A DNA stretch of 64,000 nucleotides from Bacillus sp. FJAT-29790 (GTDB lineage: Bacteria > Bacillota > Bacilli > Bacillales > Cytobacillaceae), in the NCBI RefSeq assembly GCF_019039215.1, contig NZ_JAHNZZ010000001.1:629740-693739 (forward strand), in the 5' to 3' direction. The translations under genes and the position numbers were made by a program. The notes beneath the pieces are model-generated. The model made no database searches. It was not told where the DNA came from and saw only the letters and a program-made list of their open reading frames with translations. Of the stretch, positions 1 to 9,475 are shown piece after piece; within the stretch, counting starts at the first letter, position 1, and the number at the start of each line of letters is the position of its first letter.

Positions 1-598
1 GAAACATCAACCAGGACATAAACAGCAAACCTAATGTTGCGGGTACAAACATCATCGCGGTGTGCATATACAGTGTCATATTCACAATTTCCAATGCGAT
101 TAGGTTAACGATATTGCTTACGCCAATCGGGGCACTGGAGGCGGTTGCAGTAAGGGCTCCACTTAAAAGGTACGGAATTTGTTGATGGGGTTTTAATTGA
201 AGGTTCCGTAGCAGTAGTATCAAAATCGGTGTCGTAATCAATATACTCCCATCATTATTAAATAAAAGTGTCATCAAAAAGCATAACAGCTGGACGTACC
301 AATATAGCCTGTACCCTGATCCTTTAGCTAAACTGGCAAGACGGGCTGCTGCCCAGTGGAAGAAACCGAAACTTTCTAAAATGACTGCCATGACAATCGT
401 CGCCATAATTGTAATGGAAGCTCCACCAATCTTACTAATAATATCTGATATGTCTGTTCGTGAAACAATTCCTGTTAATAAAATAATCCCTGCACCAATA
501 GCCGCTGGAAACGCTTCGTTTATCCCTTTTGGTCTCCAAAAAATTACGAGCATGGTCATTACGAAAACAAAAATGGTGATTCCTAACTGAAATGTCAT
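1..598 (-). CDS. ArsB/NhaD-type anion permease, N-terminal part (runs off left edge)
   Basis: Reading leftward from an ATG at 598 gives about 199 uninterrupted codons that continue past the window edge. The product begins MTFQLGITIFVFVMTMLVIF and contains successive hydrophobic helices plus motifs shared with the complete ArsB at 17823-19121: WRPKGI near the start, FGFFHWAAARLA, FNNDGSILITTPI and APIGVSNIVNLIAL. An AGGAGTGGGAAG ribosome site precedes the ATG. The family (ArsB, ion transporter superfamily) moves arsenite or other anions across the cytoplasmic membrane. No arsR or arsC is adjacent on the visible side, so arsenite as substrate is only inferred; a dicarboxylate or other anion carrier of the same fold is possible. 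Confidence 0.8.
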   Translation of the reverse strand, partial: MTFQLGITIFVFVMTMLVIFWRPKGINEAFPAAIGAGIILLTGIVSRTDISDIISKIGGASITIMATIVMAVILESFGFFHWAAARLASLAKGSGYRLYWYVQLLCFLMTLLFNNDGSILITTPILILLLRNLQLKPHQQIPYLLSGALTATASSAPIGVSNIVNLIALEIVNMTLYMHTAMMFVPATLGLLFMSWLMF

Positions 599-1079
599 CT
601 TCCCACTCCTTTCAATATTTCGGGTAGAGTCACATGACCCTACTTGTCCGTTTGCTTATATTTATATTCGCCCCGAGAAAGAAGGAACTAGATTATTGAC
701 TTATTTTGTCTAAATGTATGTTTGTCTGATAGAGATAATTGTACGATTAAGATAGATAACTATTTTTGCAGTTCTCTATTATACTTGCAAGTATCCTGTT
801 GTAGATCGCATTTAAAAAATCCTCAAAATCGTGTGTGATCTGTATTTTAGATTCAGCTTGGTTCGATTCTTTGTCGGTCAAGCCAAACTTGATATTGTAT
901 GATTCATACTCCGCATGGTGATTTTTTTATACGTGCGTTTTTTTTATTTTTAGTAGGCACATTCAAAAGATGAGAATCAATTTCCAGATTCTATCTACAA
1001 ATTGTATAAACTATTAATTATATTGTGAATTTGTTACAATTTGCTTAAGTTTTAATAATATTAACAAGGGGGATATGTT
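599..1079. other. intergenic stretch, no gene seen
   Basis: AT-rich divergent spacer between the ArsB-like gene (minus) and the YHYH gene (plus). It should hold both promoters. A short GCTTG/CAAGC stem around 877-902 and a run of T residues near 940-955 are visible, but nothing that supports a gene or a recognised RNA. Confidence 0.4.
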
Positions 1080-2294
1080 ATGAAAGGGGTACTAAAGTTT
1101 TTAGTCTTATTTTTGCTATTTACATATTTAAATATAAATTCAGTTGAAGCCCATAGTGGTAGGACTGATAGTAGCGGAGGACATAATTGCAGTCCAAAAT
1201 CAGTCGCAAAAGGCTTATGTTCTGGTTATCACTATCATAATGGGGGAGGAACCACTAATACAGCCCCTGCACCTGCTAAAACCGTATACAATCCAAAAGT
1301 TTACTACGATAAAGGTTATCAAGCTGGTTATGACAAAGGACATGAAATGGGATACAAAAAAGATTCCTCAATCTTCAGTTCTACTGATAATAACAGTGAC
1401 TATATCGAAGGATGGTCAGCCGGATATCAAAAGGGTCTAGAAGATGGATTAAATAAAATAAAAAAAGAAGAAAAGGATGCGAAAGATAAAAAAGATGGAG
1501 AAGAAAAAGGGAAAAAAGACGGTGCAACTTCCTTTTCAGCAGGGAAGAATAATAACGATTACTCATACTCCTCAGGAAGCTCAGAACTTTATATAATTGC
1601 TTATAAAGAAGCATTTACTACTTCATGGCAAATAGAAAAAAGTAGAAAAGATGCTTTTGAGAATGGCTATGAGCAAGGATTATTGCAAGATGAAATTGTT
1701 ATCCCAACTAATTTTGAAACAGACATACTGAGATCTGAATATGAGAAGGGCCACAAAGAAGGAGTGAATGAACGGGATAAAAATGAGATGATAAAATACG
1801 AAAAAGAAGGACATTCTTTGGGTTATGATGTAAAGGAGTTTGCCGTGCCTGCGGATTTACAAAAAGAAATTTATATTGATGCTTTAAAACAAGGATATGA
1901 AGCTGGTTTACAAAAACGAAAAGAAGAAATTGTGAAAGAAGGCTATACATTTGCCTTTAAACAAATGAAGTATGAAAACAATTTGTATGAAGGAAAAAAA
2001 CATTTTTCGAACTGGTTTAAAGAAGGTTACGAAAGCAATGATGTTGCTGCAGAAATTAAAATAAAGGCAATAAAATTAGGAAAGGAAAACAAGGAATACA
2101 CGATCCCAGAGAAGTACAAGGTAAATGCTGATGCTATTGCTTTATATGATAAACTTTTCTTAGAAGGACAAAAAATTCAAAAAGAAGAAAATAGAAAGAC
2201 CCGTGCCACTTTAATGGCAGCTGGTGTAATAGGTTTTCCAACAGTAGGTGGAATATATTATTGGACTCGTAAGCGTAAAAAGAAAATCGAGTAG
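1080..2294 (+). CDS. secreted/surface YHYH-domain protein with Gly-x3-Gly repeats
   Basis: The 404-residue product starts with a signal peptide (hydrophobic residues about 5-20, cleavage likely after VEA near 24). A mature N-terminal YHYH module follows: HSGRTDSSGGHNC ... CSGYHYHNGG, about residues 25-57, with two Cys and several His that could bind metal. After a linker comes a long Lys/Glu-rich region with recurring G-x3-G-x3-G blocks (GYQAGYDKGHEMGY, GWSAGYQKGLEDG, FENGYEQG, YEKGHKEG, GYEAGLQK). The C-terminus has one membrane segment (about 378-396) followed by RKRKKKIE, so the chain is probably anchored with its repeats outside. Start ATG 1080 follows AAGGGGGATATGTT. YHYH modules are common in Bacillus exported proteins; no enzymatic role is known to me. 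Confidence 0.75.
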   Translation: MKGVLKFLVLFLLFTYLNINSVEAHSGRTDSSGGHNCSPKSVAKGLCSGYHYHNGGGTTNTAPAPAKTVYNPKVYYDKGYQAGYDKGHEMGYKKDSSIFSSTDNNSDYIEGWSAGYQKGLEDGLNKIKKEEKDAKDKKDGEEKGKKDGATSFSAGKNNNDYSYSSGSSELYIIAYKEAFTTSWQIEKSRKDAFENGYEQGLLQDEIVIPTNFETDILRSEYEKGHKEGVNERDKNEMIKYEKEGHSLGYDVKEFAVPADLQKEIYIDALKQGYEAGLQKRKEEIVKEGYTFAFKQMKYENNLYEGKKHFSNWFKEGYESNDVAAEIKIKAIKLGKENKEYTIPEKYKVNADAIALYDKLFLEGQKIQKEENRKTRATLMAAGVIGFPTVGGIYYWTRKRKKKIE

Positions 2295-2703
2295 TGACAT
2301 GCAGGCTTCAAGAAATACTTAAAGATAGTTATTATGATATATTTTGCTATTAACATTAATTTTAGGCTAGCTAGGCCTTACCGAGAAGTTCCTTTCAATA
2401 TTTGTATTAATCCGAACAGTGATTCACTCATGCGATTTTTCTGCGTTTTGGAAATTACTGGACTTAATCTTTATTTATGAAGGTGAGGAGTATTTTTGTT
2501 TATTTTCATGAGAAAAGAGGGAAGTATAAAGGAAGAAATACAAACGAAAAATATAAAAATGAATACAGCCAAGAACAATATTAGGTGGGTGTTGTTCTTG
2601 GAATAGAAAAAAGAAATTGCCTTCTATTATTCTGTATGATAGAATTGCATACAATATCTAGTATTTATCTTTCGTATATATAACTACATATGGAGATTAA
2701 GCA
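2295..2703. other. intergenic stretch with a hairpin and a doubtful 36-codon ORF
   Basis: CCAAGAACAA pairs with TTGTTCTTGG around 2570-2603, a stem without a T-tract on the plus side. A TTG-started 36-codon frame (about 2497-2604) follows GGTGAGGAG but looks like no family I know and ends inside the hairpin, so it is not called as a gene. The rest should carry the promoter for the riboswitch. Confidence 0.35.
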
Positions 2704-2875
2704 TTGGTGTCCTTCTTAGGACTTAATAGGGAATTCGGTGAAAATCCGGAACTGTCCCCGCAACTGTAAGTGCAGACGAATAGAGCAGACCACTGTACAG
2801 GGTAACTTAGCGGTACTTGTATGGGAAGGGCTTTTAGTAGGATGAAGCACAAGTCAGGAGACCTGCCAACTTAAT
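2704..2875 (+). promoter_or_regulatory. cobalamin (B12) riboswitch aptamer
   Basis: The stretch has the conserved order of a class I AdoCbl riboswitch: GGTGTCC at the 5' end, GGGAATTCGGTGAAAATCCG, then ACTGTCCCCGCAACTGTAAG, a B12-box-like GCAGACCACTG, a peripheral stem, and the closing AAGTCAGGAGACCTGCC at 2851-2867. It lies in the leader of the ribonucleotide reductase operon and is followed by a terminator, so B12 binding should reduce transcription of these B12-independent enzymes. Confidence 0.93.
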
Positions 2876-2905
2876 CGAAAGTTTCTTTTCTTCGGGGATT
2901 GAGAT

Positions 2906-2997
2906 GATGAAACGATAGTGTAATGGTCACAGTTTATTTTACTGTTTCTTTAGTTTATTCTGTCGTTTGATCCGCTCAGTTTCTGGGCGGTTTTTTT
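2906..2997 (+). terminator. riboswitch expression platform: intrinsic terminator with a preceding competing stem
   Basis: CCGCTCAG (2972-2979) pairs over eight bases with CTGGGCGG (2983-2990) around a TTT loop and is followed by seven T (2991-2997). Just upstream GATGAAACGATAG (2906-2918) can pair with CTGTCGTTTGATC (2960-2972), which shares base 2972 with the terminator stem. How the aptamer couples to these stems is inference. Confidence 0.8.
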
Positions 2998-3021
2998 ATT
3001 GCCAGAAGGAGGAAATGGTGA

Positions 3022-5247
3022 ATGAATAATCATATAAAAGATGACCTACTAGCATTCGATTTATTAAAAGAATCTTATCCGCATTTGGATATCGAAGAGT
3101 TGGAAAATAGAGCTAGGCAAATGAATAATTTAGATGGCGAAGCCTTATATGATCAACTGATACTGGAATGTTTGTCCTATTTAAGCATTAATGAACCAGA
3201 TTGGACATATGTGGCATCACATCTCTTACTAAAGAAACTCTATCATGAAGCGGGGAAAAATCGTAGATATTCTTCTGAAAAGTCCTACGGAAGTTTTTAT
3301 ACATTAATAGAAAAGCTAACAACTCTTGAAATCTATCATACAGATCTTTTGGATAGATATTCGAAAGCAGATGTCGATGAGTTAGGTGATTTTATTCTTC
3401 CTGATCGAGATAAACTATTCACTTACCTGGGCCTTAAAATGCTTGCAGACCGATATTTAGCTAAAGACAAACTGAAAAATATTTATGAACTGCCTCAAGA
3501 ACGATTCATGGTCATTGCAATGGTATTAATGAAAAATGAAGCACAAGATAAGAGGCTAGAGCTCGTTAAGGAAGCATATTGGGCAATGAGTGGCCTTTAT
3601 ATGACCGTTGCTACGCCTACGTTAACAAATGCCGGTAAAAATTGGGGCCAACTTTCAAGTTGTTTTGTGGAAACAGTTGATGATAGCCTCGATTCTATTT
3701 ATGACAGTAATACGGATATTGCTGCCCTTTCGAAAAACGGCGGGGGAATTGGTGTGTATCTCGGAAAAATCCGCAGTAGAGGCAGTGATATTAAAGGATT
3801 TAAAGGAGCCTCCTCTGGCGTTATTCCATGGATGAAGCAGCTAAATAACACAGCAGTCAGTGTGGATCAGCTTGGTCAGAGACAAGGGGCGATCAGTGTT
3901 TATTTAGACATATGGCATAAAGATATCTTCTCCTTCCTTGATGCGAAGCTGAACAACGGAGATGAAAGGCATCGCACCCATGATCTGTTTACCGGCGTCT
4001 GTATCCCAGATTTGTTTATGGAAAAGGTTGAGAGCAGGGGGGACTGGTATTTATTTGATCCCCATGAAGTGAGAAAGGTAATGGGCTTTTCTTTAGAGGA
4101 TTATTACGATGAAGGAGATTCAGCAGGCTCATTTAGGCAGAAGTATAAGGAATGTATTGATAATAAATCCCTTTCAAGAGAAAAGGTACCAGCTATCGAA
4201 ATTATGAAATCAATTATGAAAAGCCAGCTGGAGACTGGGACTCCATTTATGTTTTACCGGGATGAAGTAAACAGGAAAAATGCCAATTTACATAACGGGA
4301 TGATCTACTGCACGAACTTATGCACAGAAATTGTTCAAAACCAGAGTGTGACAAGAAGAGTGGAGGAATATACAAAAGACGGAAAAATCATTATCGAAAA
4401 AATACCCGGTGACTTTGTGGTATGTAATCTTTCATCTATTAATCTTGCAAGAGCACATCAAGATCGGGTGTTAGAGAGATTAATTCCAATTCAGGTGAGA
4501 ATGCTCGATAATGTGATCGATATTAATACAATCCCAGTATTGCAAGGGCAAATTACGAATCAAAAATATCGAGCCATTGGGCTTGGGACGTTTGGCTGGC
4601 ATCACTTACTAGCGGTCGAAAAAATTCAGTGGGAGAGCATGGAGGCAGTTGAATTTGCCGATCGATTATACGAGAAAATTGCGTTCTTGACGATCCAGAG
4701 TTCAATGAAATTGGCAGTTGAAAAGGGAAAGTACCCTGCTTTTAAAGGGTCGGAATGGGAGACTGGTATATTTTTTGAAAAACGAAGATATAGCAATGAA
4801 GCTTCTGAGTATGACTGGGATTTCTTGAAAGAGCAAGTAAAGCAAAACGGGATCAGAAATGGTTATCTCATGGCCGTGGCACCGAATGCATCAACTGCCC
4901 TAATTGCAGGGAGCACGCCAAGCATTGACCCTATATTTAAGAAACATTATTCAGAAGAAAAGAAGGATTATCGTATCCCTGTCACAGCACCTGACCTTAA
5001 TAGTGAAACGACATGGTTTTACAAATCTGCTTATCATATTGATCAGGAATGGAGCATTAGGCAAAATGCGGGAAGGCAAAGGCATATCGACCAATCTATT
5101 TCTTTTAACTTTTATATTTCAAATAATATAAAGGCCAAGGATCTGTTAAATCTTCATCTCTCTGCATGGAAGCATAAATTGAAAACAACCTATTATGTTC
5201 GTTCTACATCTTCAGAAGTAGATGATTGTGAATCGTGTTCAAGCTAA
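3022..5247 (+). CDS. nrdA: class I ribonucleoside-diphosphate reductase, alpha subunit
   Basis: The 741-residue catalytic subunit reduces ribonucleoside diphosphates to deoxyribonucleotides. Visible hallmarks are the active-site Cys pair (QLSSCFV about residue 216 and NLCTEI about 434, with the N-x-C-x-E trio), the phosphate-binding loop APNASTALIAGSTPSIDP, the radical-transfer Tyr pair in TTYYVRSTSS, and a C-terminal Cys-x2-Cys (CESC) that is re-reduced by thioredoxin. No ATP-cone signature (VxKRDG) is seen at the N-terminus, so overall-activity control may differ from E. coli NrdA. AGGAGG stands upstream of ATG 3022. Expression should be controlled by the B12 riboswitch. No nrdI or nrdH is adjacent, which favours class Ia over Ib, but this is not settled; nrdE is the alternative symbol. 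Confidence 0.92.
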   Translation: MNNHIKDDLLAFDLLKESYPHLDIEELENRARQMNNLDGEALYDQLILECLSYLSINEPDWTYVASHLLLKKLYHEAGKNRRYSSEKSYGSFYTLIEKLTTLEIYHTDLLDRYSKADVDELGDFILPDRDKLFTYLGLKMLADRYLAKDKLKNIYELPQERFMVIAMVLMKNEAQDKRLELVKEAYWAMSGLYMTVATPTLTNAGKNWGQLSSCFVETVDDSLDSIYDSNTDIAALSKNGGGIGVYLGKIRSRGSDIKGFKGASSGVIPWMKQLNNTAVSVDQLGQRQGAISVYLDIWHKDIFSFLDAKLNNGDERHRTHDLFTGVCIPDLFMEKVESRGDWYLFDPHEVRKVMGFSLEDYYDEGDSAGSFRQKYKECIDNKSLSREKVPAIEIMKSIMKSQLETGTPFMFYRDEVNRKNANLHNGMIYCTNLCTEIVQNQSVTRRVEEYTKDGKIIIEKIPGDFVVCNLSSINLARAHQDRVLERLIPIQVRMLDNVIDINTIPVLQGQITNQKYRAIGLGTFGWHHLLAVEKIQWESMEAVEFADRLYEKIAFLTIQSSMKLAVEKGKYPAFKGSEWETGIFFEKRRYSNEASEYDWDFLKEQVKQNGIRNGYLMAVAPNASTALIAGSTPSIDPIFKKHYSEEKKDYRIPVTAPDLNSETTWFYKSAYHIDQEWSIRQNAGRQRHIDQSISFNFYISNNIKAKDLLNLHLSAWKHKLKTTYYVRSTSSEVDDCESCSS

Positions 5248-5267
5248 AAGGAATTGGAGGATTCAAC

Positions 5268-6308
5268 ATGGAACTATTAAAGAAACGACAGATAATGAAT
5301 AATACCGCACCAAACCGTTCTACCGCTATTGTGAATGGAGAGTGCTCGAATATATTAAATTGGGATGATGTCCGATTTTCATGGGCTTATCCTAAATATA
5401 AGAAAATGCTTGCAAACTTTTGGACACCCTTTGAAATCAATATGTCACAAGATATGAAGCAGTTTCCCCAATTAACAGAAGACGAACAGGATGCTTTTCT
5501 GAAAATTATTGGGCTTCTGGCACTGCTCGACAGCATTCAAACCGATTATGCTGGAAAAGTAGCAGACTATTTGACAGATTCGAGTTTGTCTGCACTTATG
5601 ATCATCCTTGCTCAGCAAGAGGTCATTCATAATCATTCATATTCTTATGTCTTGTCGAGCCTTGTGCCGAAACAAAAACAAGATGAGGTATTTGAATTCT
5701 GGCGGACGGAACCTATTTTAGTTAAAAGAAATGAATTCGTCACGAATGGATACCGAGATTTTGCCGAGAACCCCACACCGGGGAATTTATTAAAATCTAT
5801 AGTTTATGATGTCGTGCTTGAAGGATTGTTTTTTTATTCAGGCTTTGCTTTCTTTTATCATTTGGCACGTAATCAGAAAATGGTCTCTTCTAGTACGATG
5901 ATCAATTATATTAATCGGGATGAACAAATTCACGTTGATTTATTCATAAAGATATTCAAAGAGATCTTAAATGAGAATCCGGCGCTAAACACAAATGAAT
6001 TGAGCGAATTTGTAAAAGCAACCTTTAAAAAGGCTGCAGAACTTGAAATTGAATGGGCCCGCTTTGTTATTGGTAATAAAATAGAAGGTATTCTACTTTC
6101 AGATGTTGAGGCATACATTAAGTTTTACGCTAACGTAAGAGCTAATCAATTAGGTTTTGAAAGACCTTTTGAGGGATATCGGACGAATCCACTGAGATGG
6201 ATCGTTGCATATGAAGAAGTGGATTTTGGGAAATCGGACTTCTTTGAACAAAAATCCAGGCAGTATACGAAAGTAAACCAGGTTGATAATGGATTTGATG
6301 AATTATAA
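5268..6308 (+). CDS. nrdB: class I ribonucleoside-diphosphate reductase, beta (radical) subunit
   Basis: The 346-residue small subunit carries the dimetal site and stable radical for the alpha subunit. Ligands and radical residue are visible in the usual order: Asp in LLDSIQTDYA, Glu/His in EVIHNHSY with the radical Tyr four residues after the His, Glu in VLEGLFFYSG, and Glu/His in NRDEQIHVDLF. The reading frame is open from 5235, but ATG 5268 is preferred because GGAGG lies eight bases before it and the upstream codons overlap nrdA. The 20-base gap from nrdA and the shared terminator make one operon. Length is between typical NrdF and NrdB. Metal content (Fe or Mn) cannot be read from sequence. 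Confidence 0.92.
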   Translation: MELLKKRQIMNNTAPNRSTAIVNGECSNILNWDDVRFSWAYPKYKKMLANFWTPFEINMSQDMKQFPQLTEDEQDAFLKIIGLLALLDSIQTDYAGKVADYLTDSSLSALMIILAQQEVIHNHSYSYVLSSLVPKQKQDEVFEFWRTEPILVKRNEFVTNGYRDFAENPTPGNLLKSIVYDVVLEGLFFYSGFAFFYHLARNQKMVSSSTMINYINRDEQIHVDLFIKIFKEILNENPALNTNELSEFVKATFKKAAELEIEWARFVIGNKIEGILLSDVEAYIKFYANVRANQLGFERPFEGYRTNPLRWIVAYEEVDFGKSDFFEQKSRQYTKVNQVDNGFDEL

Positions 6309-6322
6309 GATTTCTAAAGTGT

Positions 6323-6353
6323 GAACCTTGCTTTTGAAGCAAGGTTTTTTTTT
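6323..6353 (+). terminator. intrinsic terminator of the nrd operon
   Basis: AACCTTGC pairs with GCAAGGTT around a short TTTTGAA loop and is followed by a run of T. It lies 15 bases after the beta-subunit stop. Confidence 0.9.
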
Positions 6354-6520
6354 GTAACTTGTTGAACTCATAGGAGTACGATTAGGTTAAGTACAAAGGC
6401 GTTTAGTGTGTAAATTTATACATTATGGATATTGTCATTGTTTTACCACTATGATAAATTATTTTATTGGATTATACAAATATACCAATTTTGTAAAAAC
6501 AGAATATAAAAGTGGAATGA

Positions 6521-7744
6521 ATGAAAGTAGGGAATAGGATGAGGTTAGTAAAAGGATTATTTGGTATCGTAATTGGCATATTTTTATTAGGTTTAGTTGC
6601 AATTTCTCCAGTAGCATTAATTGGTGTAGGGATTTCGATTTTCGGATGGTATTTAATGAGACAGAAGAGGAAAGGAAAGCAGATTCCTCTGAAGGCTGGC
6701 TGGGTACTTACTACAGGCATATTACTCACATTTATTTTGGCTGGAATGTTTGGCGAGACGGATAATGAAGTAAAAGATGTAGTTGAAAATAACCATAAAT
6801 CCCAAGTTGAAGAGGGTACACATAAAGAAAAACTAGCCGAGGAAAAGGCTAATAAGCAAAAAGAAAGATTAGCTAGTGAGGAAGCCGAAAAAGAACAAAG
6901 AGAGAAAGAAGAAGCTGAAAGGCTAGAAAAAGAAAAACAAGAGGCCCAAAATGCACAACAGGAAAAAGAAGAATTAGCTAAAAGGTTTAATTTAGAGGCA
7001 TATATGGTTGCTCGAGTGGTCGATGGCGATACATTTGTGCTTTCTGACGGTAGAAAAGTCCGCTTGATCGGGGTTAACACGCCTGAGTCGACGACTAGGA
7101 CTGAAGTGTATGGGAAAGAGGCAAGTATTTATACGACTGAGAATTTAAATGGAAAACAAGTTTGGTTACAAAAAGACGTTTCCGAAACGGATCGATACGG
7201 GCGCTTATTAAGGATCGTCTGGTTAGACATTCCGACGAATGATATGGACGAAAATGAAATACGGTCAAAAATGTTTAACGCTGAATTAGTTTTAAATGGA
7301 TATGCTGAGCCATCTACCTACCCACCTGACGTGAAATATAGCGAGCATTTCAGAAAATTTGCAAGAGAAGCGAGAGAAGCGGGTACAGGTCTATGGGCGT
7401 TTGGTGAAGAAGGTACAACGAAAGGTGACTTTGATACGAAGAAAGACGCTACTAACAGTTCAGGTTCTGCCTCTGCTGGCGGTTCAACTTTGGGTAAAAC
7501 TTCGACATTGCCATCTGCCTCGAATGGCAGTTCTACTTCAAGTACAGCATCATCGTCTCATGCAGCACCGGCTAGTGGAACGAATACGACTGATGCCCCA
7601 ACATCCGCGGTCAGTGGAACTAGGGAATCTTATAAAAACTGTACGGAACTTAGAAAAGTCTACCCGAATGGTGTTCCTTCCGACCATCCAGCTTATGAGT
7701 CAAAACATGACAGGGATAAAGATGGTTGGGCATGTGAAAGATAA
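6521..7744 (+). CDS. membrane-anchored thermonuclease (SNase) with C-terminal Excalibur domain
   Basis: The 407-residue protein has two hydrophobic N-terminal segments (about 9-30 and 51-65), an Ala/Glu/Lys-rich coiled-coil region (about 85-150), a staphylococcal-nuclease domain (about 155-275), a Ser/Thr/Gly/Ala-rich linker (about 290-370) and a C-terminal Excalibur calcium-binding motif. The nuclease active site is intact: VVDGDTFVL, RLIGVNTPES (first Arg and Glu) and DRYGRLLRI (second Arg). The Excalibur block has the Cys-spaced NCTELRKVYPNGV ... DRDKDGWACE. The SNase family cleaves DNA and RNA with Ca2+, so this is likely an extracellular, tethered scavenging nuclease. ATG 6521 and ATG 6539 are both possible starts with weak ribosome sites. 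Confidence 0.88.
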   Translation: MKVGNRMRLVKGLFGIVIGIFLLGLVAISPVALIGVGISIFGWYLMRQKRKGKQIPLKAGWVLTTGILLTFILAGMFGETDNEVKDVVENNHKSQVEEGTHKEKLAEEKANKQKERLASEEAEKEQREKEEAERLEKEKQEAQNAQQEKEELAKRFNLEAYMVARVVDGDTFVLSDGRKVRLIGVNTPESTTRTEVYGKEASIYTTENLNGKQVWLQKDVSETDRYGRLLRIVWLDIPTNDMDENEIRSKMFNAELVLNGYAEPSTYPPDVKYSEHFRKFAREAREAGTGLWAFGEEGTTKGDFDTKKDATNSSGSASAGGSTLGKTSTLPSASNGSSTSSTASSSHAAPASGTNTTDAPTSAVSGTRESYKNCTELRKVYPNGVPSDHPAYESKHDRDKDGWACER

Positions 7745-7979
7745 CACTGCTTATTGCAAATAGGGATCAAAAACTGAAAAAGCGGTCACCATAGTATCAA
7801 CAATCCATTAGAAATAAGCCTAAATCAAAATGGTTTATGGGGTTTTTTTGTTTGTTTGAGAAGTCTATTAATATTTAGCAAAGATTAAAGGGTTTTTTGA
7901 TCCAATGTAGAAGTGATAGTAGTGTAGGAAAAGAATTGTTCATTTATTTTAATGAAATTTATTTTTAGGAGGATGGATA

Positions 7980-9149
7980 ATGCGAAACAAAGAGATGCTA
8001 CTTATACCTGGACCTACACCAGTCATTGATTCTATTTATGATGCGATGGCTCAGGAAACCAGGAGTTTTGTAGATTCGAGGTTTGTCAAGATTTATAAGA
8101 ATGCGATTGAGAAAACGAAGGAAATGTTCAAAACAGATGGTGAAGTGTTTGTAGTTGCTGGTACTGGAACTATGGCAATGGAAATGGCTCTTGTAAATAC
8201 CGTTGCTGCGGGGGAAAAGATTTTAGTCATCAGTCATGGCTTTTTCGGTGATCGATTCATTAAATTAGCGGAAGCTTTTGGCATTGAAGTGGACGTACTC
8301 CAAGCTGTTTGGGGGAAGCAAGTTTCTCTTGAAGCTGTAGAGGAAAAACTTGCTAAAGGGAAGTTCAAAGCGGTTACAGTTACTCATGCTGATACGTCAA
8401 CTGGAGTTGTGGCTAATTTAGATGCACTTGTGCCAATAATTAAAAAGCACGGAGCACTGGTCATCGTTGACGGCGTCTGTGCGTCTGCTGCGATCGAAGA
8501 AGATATGAGTAAGACGTATGGCGATTCTGATGCTAAGATCGATGTCGTTTTAACTGGGTCCCAAAAAGCAATTGGCGTACCTCCAGGCTTGGCTGTCGTT
8601 GCATTTAACAAAACTGCCTTAGCAGCACGGGAACAAATCGGGCGTGTGCCTGCTTTCTATTGTGATATACATAATTGGATTCCAGTAATGCATGATCCTA
8701 GTAAATACTTCGCCACTCCGGCGGTAAATCTTGTCTACGCGTACGATGAAGGAATGAGAATCGTATTTGAAGAGGGATTGGAGAATCGTTATAAGCGCCA
8801 TGAAGCATTCGGAAAAGCGGTTAGAGCTGCCCTTTCTGTATATGGGATGAAGGCTATCGCTGATGAAGATGTCGCTGCCCCTACACTTAGCTGTATTCTT
8901 TATCCGGAAGGAATGGACGATGTTGCATTCCGTGCTGCTCTTGCGGAAAAAGGGCTCATTGTCGCAGGTGCACTTGCTCAGTTGGCAGGTAAGGCATTCC
9001 GGATCGGTCATATGGGAAATACGACGGAACAGATTCTTGAAAAAGCGATTTTATTGATTGGAGAGACGATGAATGAGCAGGGATATTCGGTCGATCCGGC
9101 TAAGGCAGTGGAATGCTTTAGAGAGTTTAGTGTAAGCTTGCGTGCCTAA
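7980..9149 (+). CDS. class V PLP aminotransferase, alanine/serine-glyoxylate type
   Basis: The 389-residue fold-type I enzyme opens with LLIPGPTPV and carries the PLP-binding segments of class V: AGTGTMAMEMAL for phosphate, VDGVCASAA with the Asp that contacts the pyridine nitrogen, and TGSQKAIGVPPG with the Schiff-base Lys (about residue 197). The subgroup includes alanine-glyoxylate, serine-glyoxylate and (S)-ureidoglycine-glyoxylate (PucG) aminotransferases. No purine-degradation genes are adjacent, so the exact amino donor is open. Start ATG 7980 follows TTAGGAGGATGGATA. It is a single-gene unit with its own terminator downstream. Confidence 0.85.
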   Translation: MRNKEMLLIPGPTPVIDSIYDAMAQETRSFVDSRFVKIYKNAIEKTKEMFKTDGEVFVVAGTGTMAMEMALVNTVAAGEKILVISHGFFGDRFIKLAEAFGIEVDVLQAVWGKQVSLEAVEEKLAKGKFKAVTVTHADTSTGVVANLDALVPIIKKHGALVIVDGVCASAAIEEDMSKTYGDSDAKIDVVLTGSQKAIGVPPGLAVVAFNKTALAAREQIGRVPAFYCDIHNWIPVMHDPSKYFATPAVNLVYAYDEGMRIVFEEGLENRYKRHEAFGKAVRAALSVYGMKAIADEDVAAPTLSCILYPEGMDDVAFRAALAEKGLIVAGALAQLAGKAFRIGHMGNTTEQILEKAILLIGETMNEQGYSVDPAKAVECFREFSVSLRA

Positions 9150-9222
9150 CTAAATAGCCATGCATAAAGTATAAATCTTGAACTATTCAAAAAAAGTTCA
9201 CATCTAATTAGGTGCGGAATGA

Positions 9223-9270
9223 GAAAAGGGTGACACGGTATAATATTATAACCTTGTCACCTTTTTTTTC
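9223..9270 (+). terminator. intrinsic terminator after the aminotransferase
   Basis: AAAAGGGTGACACGG pairs with CCTTGTCACCTTTT around an AT loop and continues into a T-run. The stem is strong with one internal mismatch. Confidence 0.9.
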
Positions 9271-9475
9271 TTGAGATTAATAACTCCATATTTTTTCATG
9301 TTTGTCTATCTATAGGGAAAATATAAACAAATCGGCTTTTTTTCTAACATTGCAAATGAAGCAGATTTTTTGAGCAATAATCAATGAATATTTAGATATC
9401 TAAACGAAATCAACATAATATGGTACGAGCGGAGCGCGAATATTACCGAATAATCAAGTAAAATAAGACTACTCC

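Noticed and set aside
381-590. 69-codon plus-strand ORF at the left edge
   Set aside because: It lies opposite the ArsB-like permease gene, whose minus-strand frame has a ribosome site and family motifs.
8619-9011. 130-codon minus-strand ORF inside the aminotransferase
   Set aside because: Antisense shadow of an intact, motif-bearing gene.
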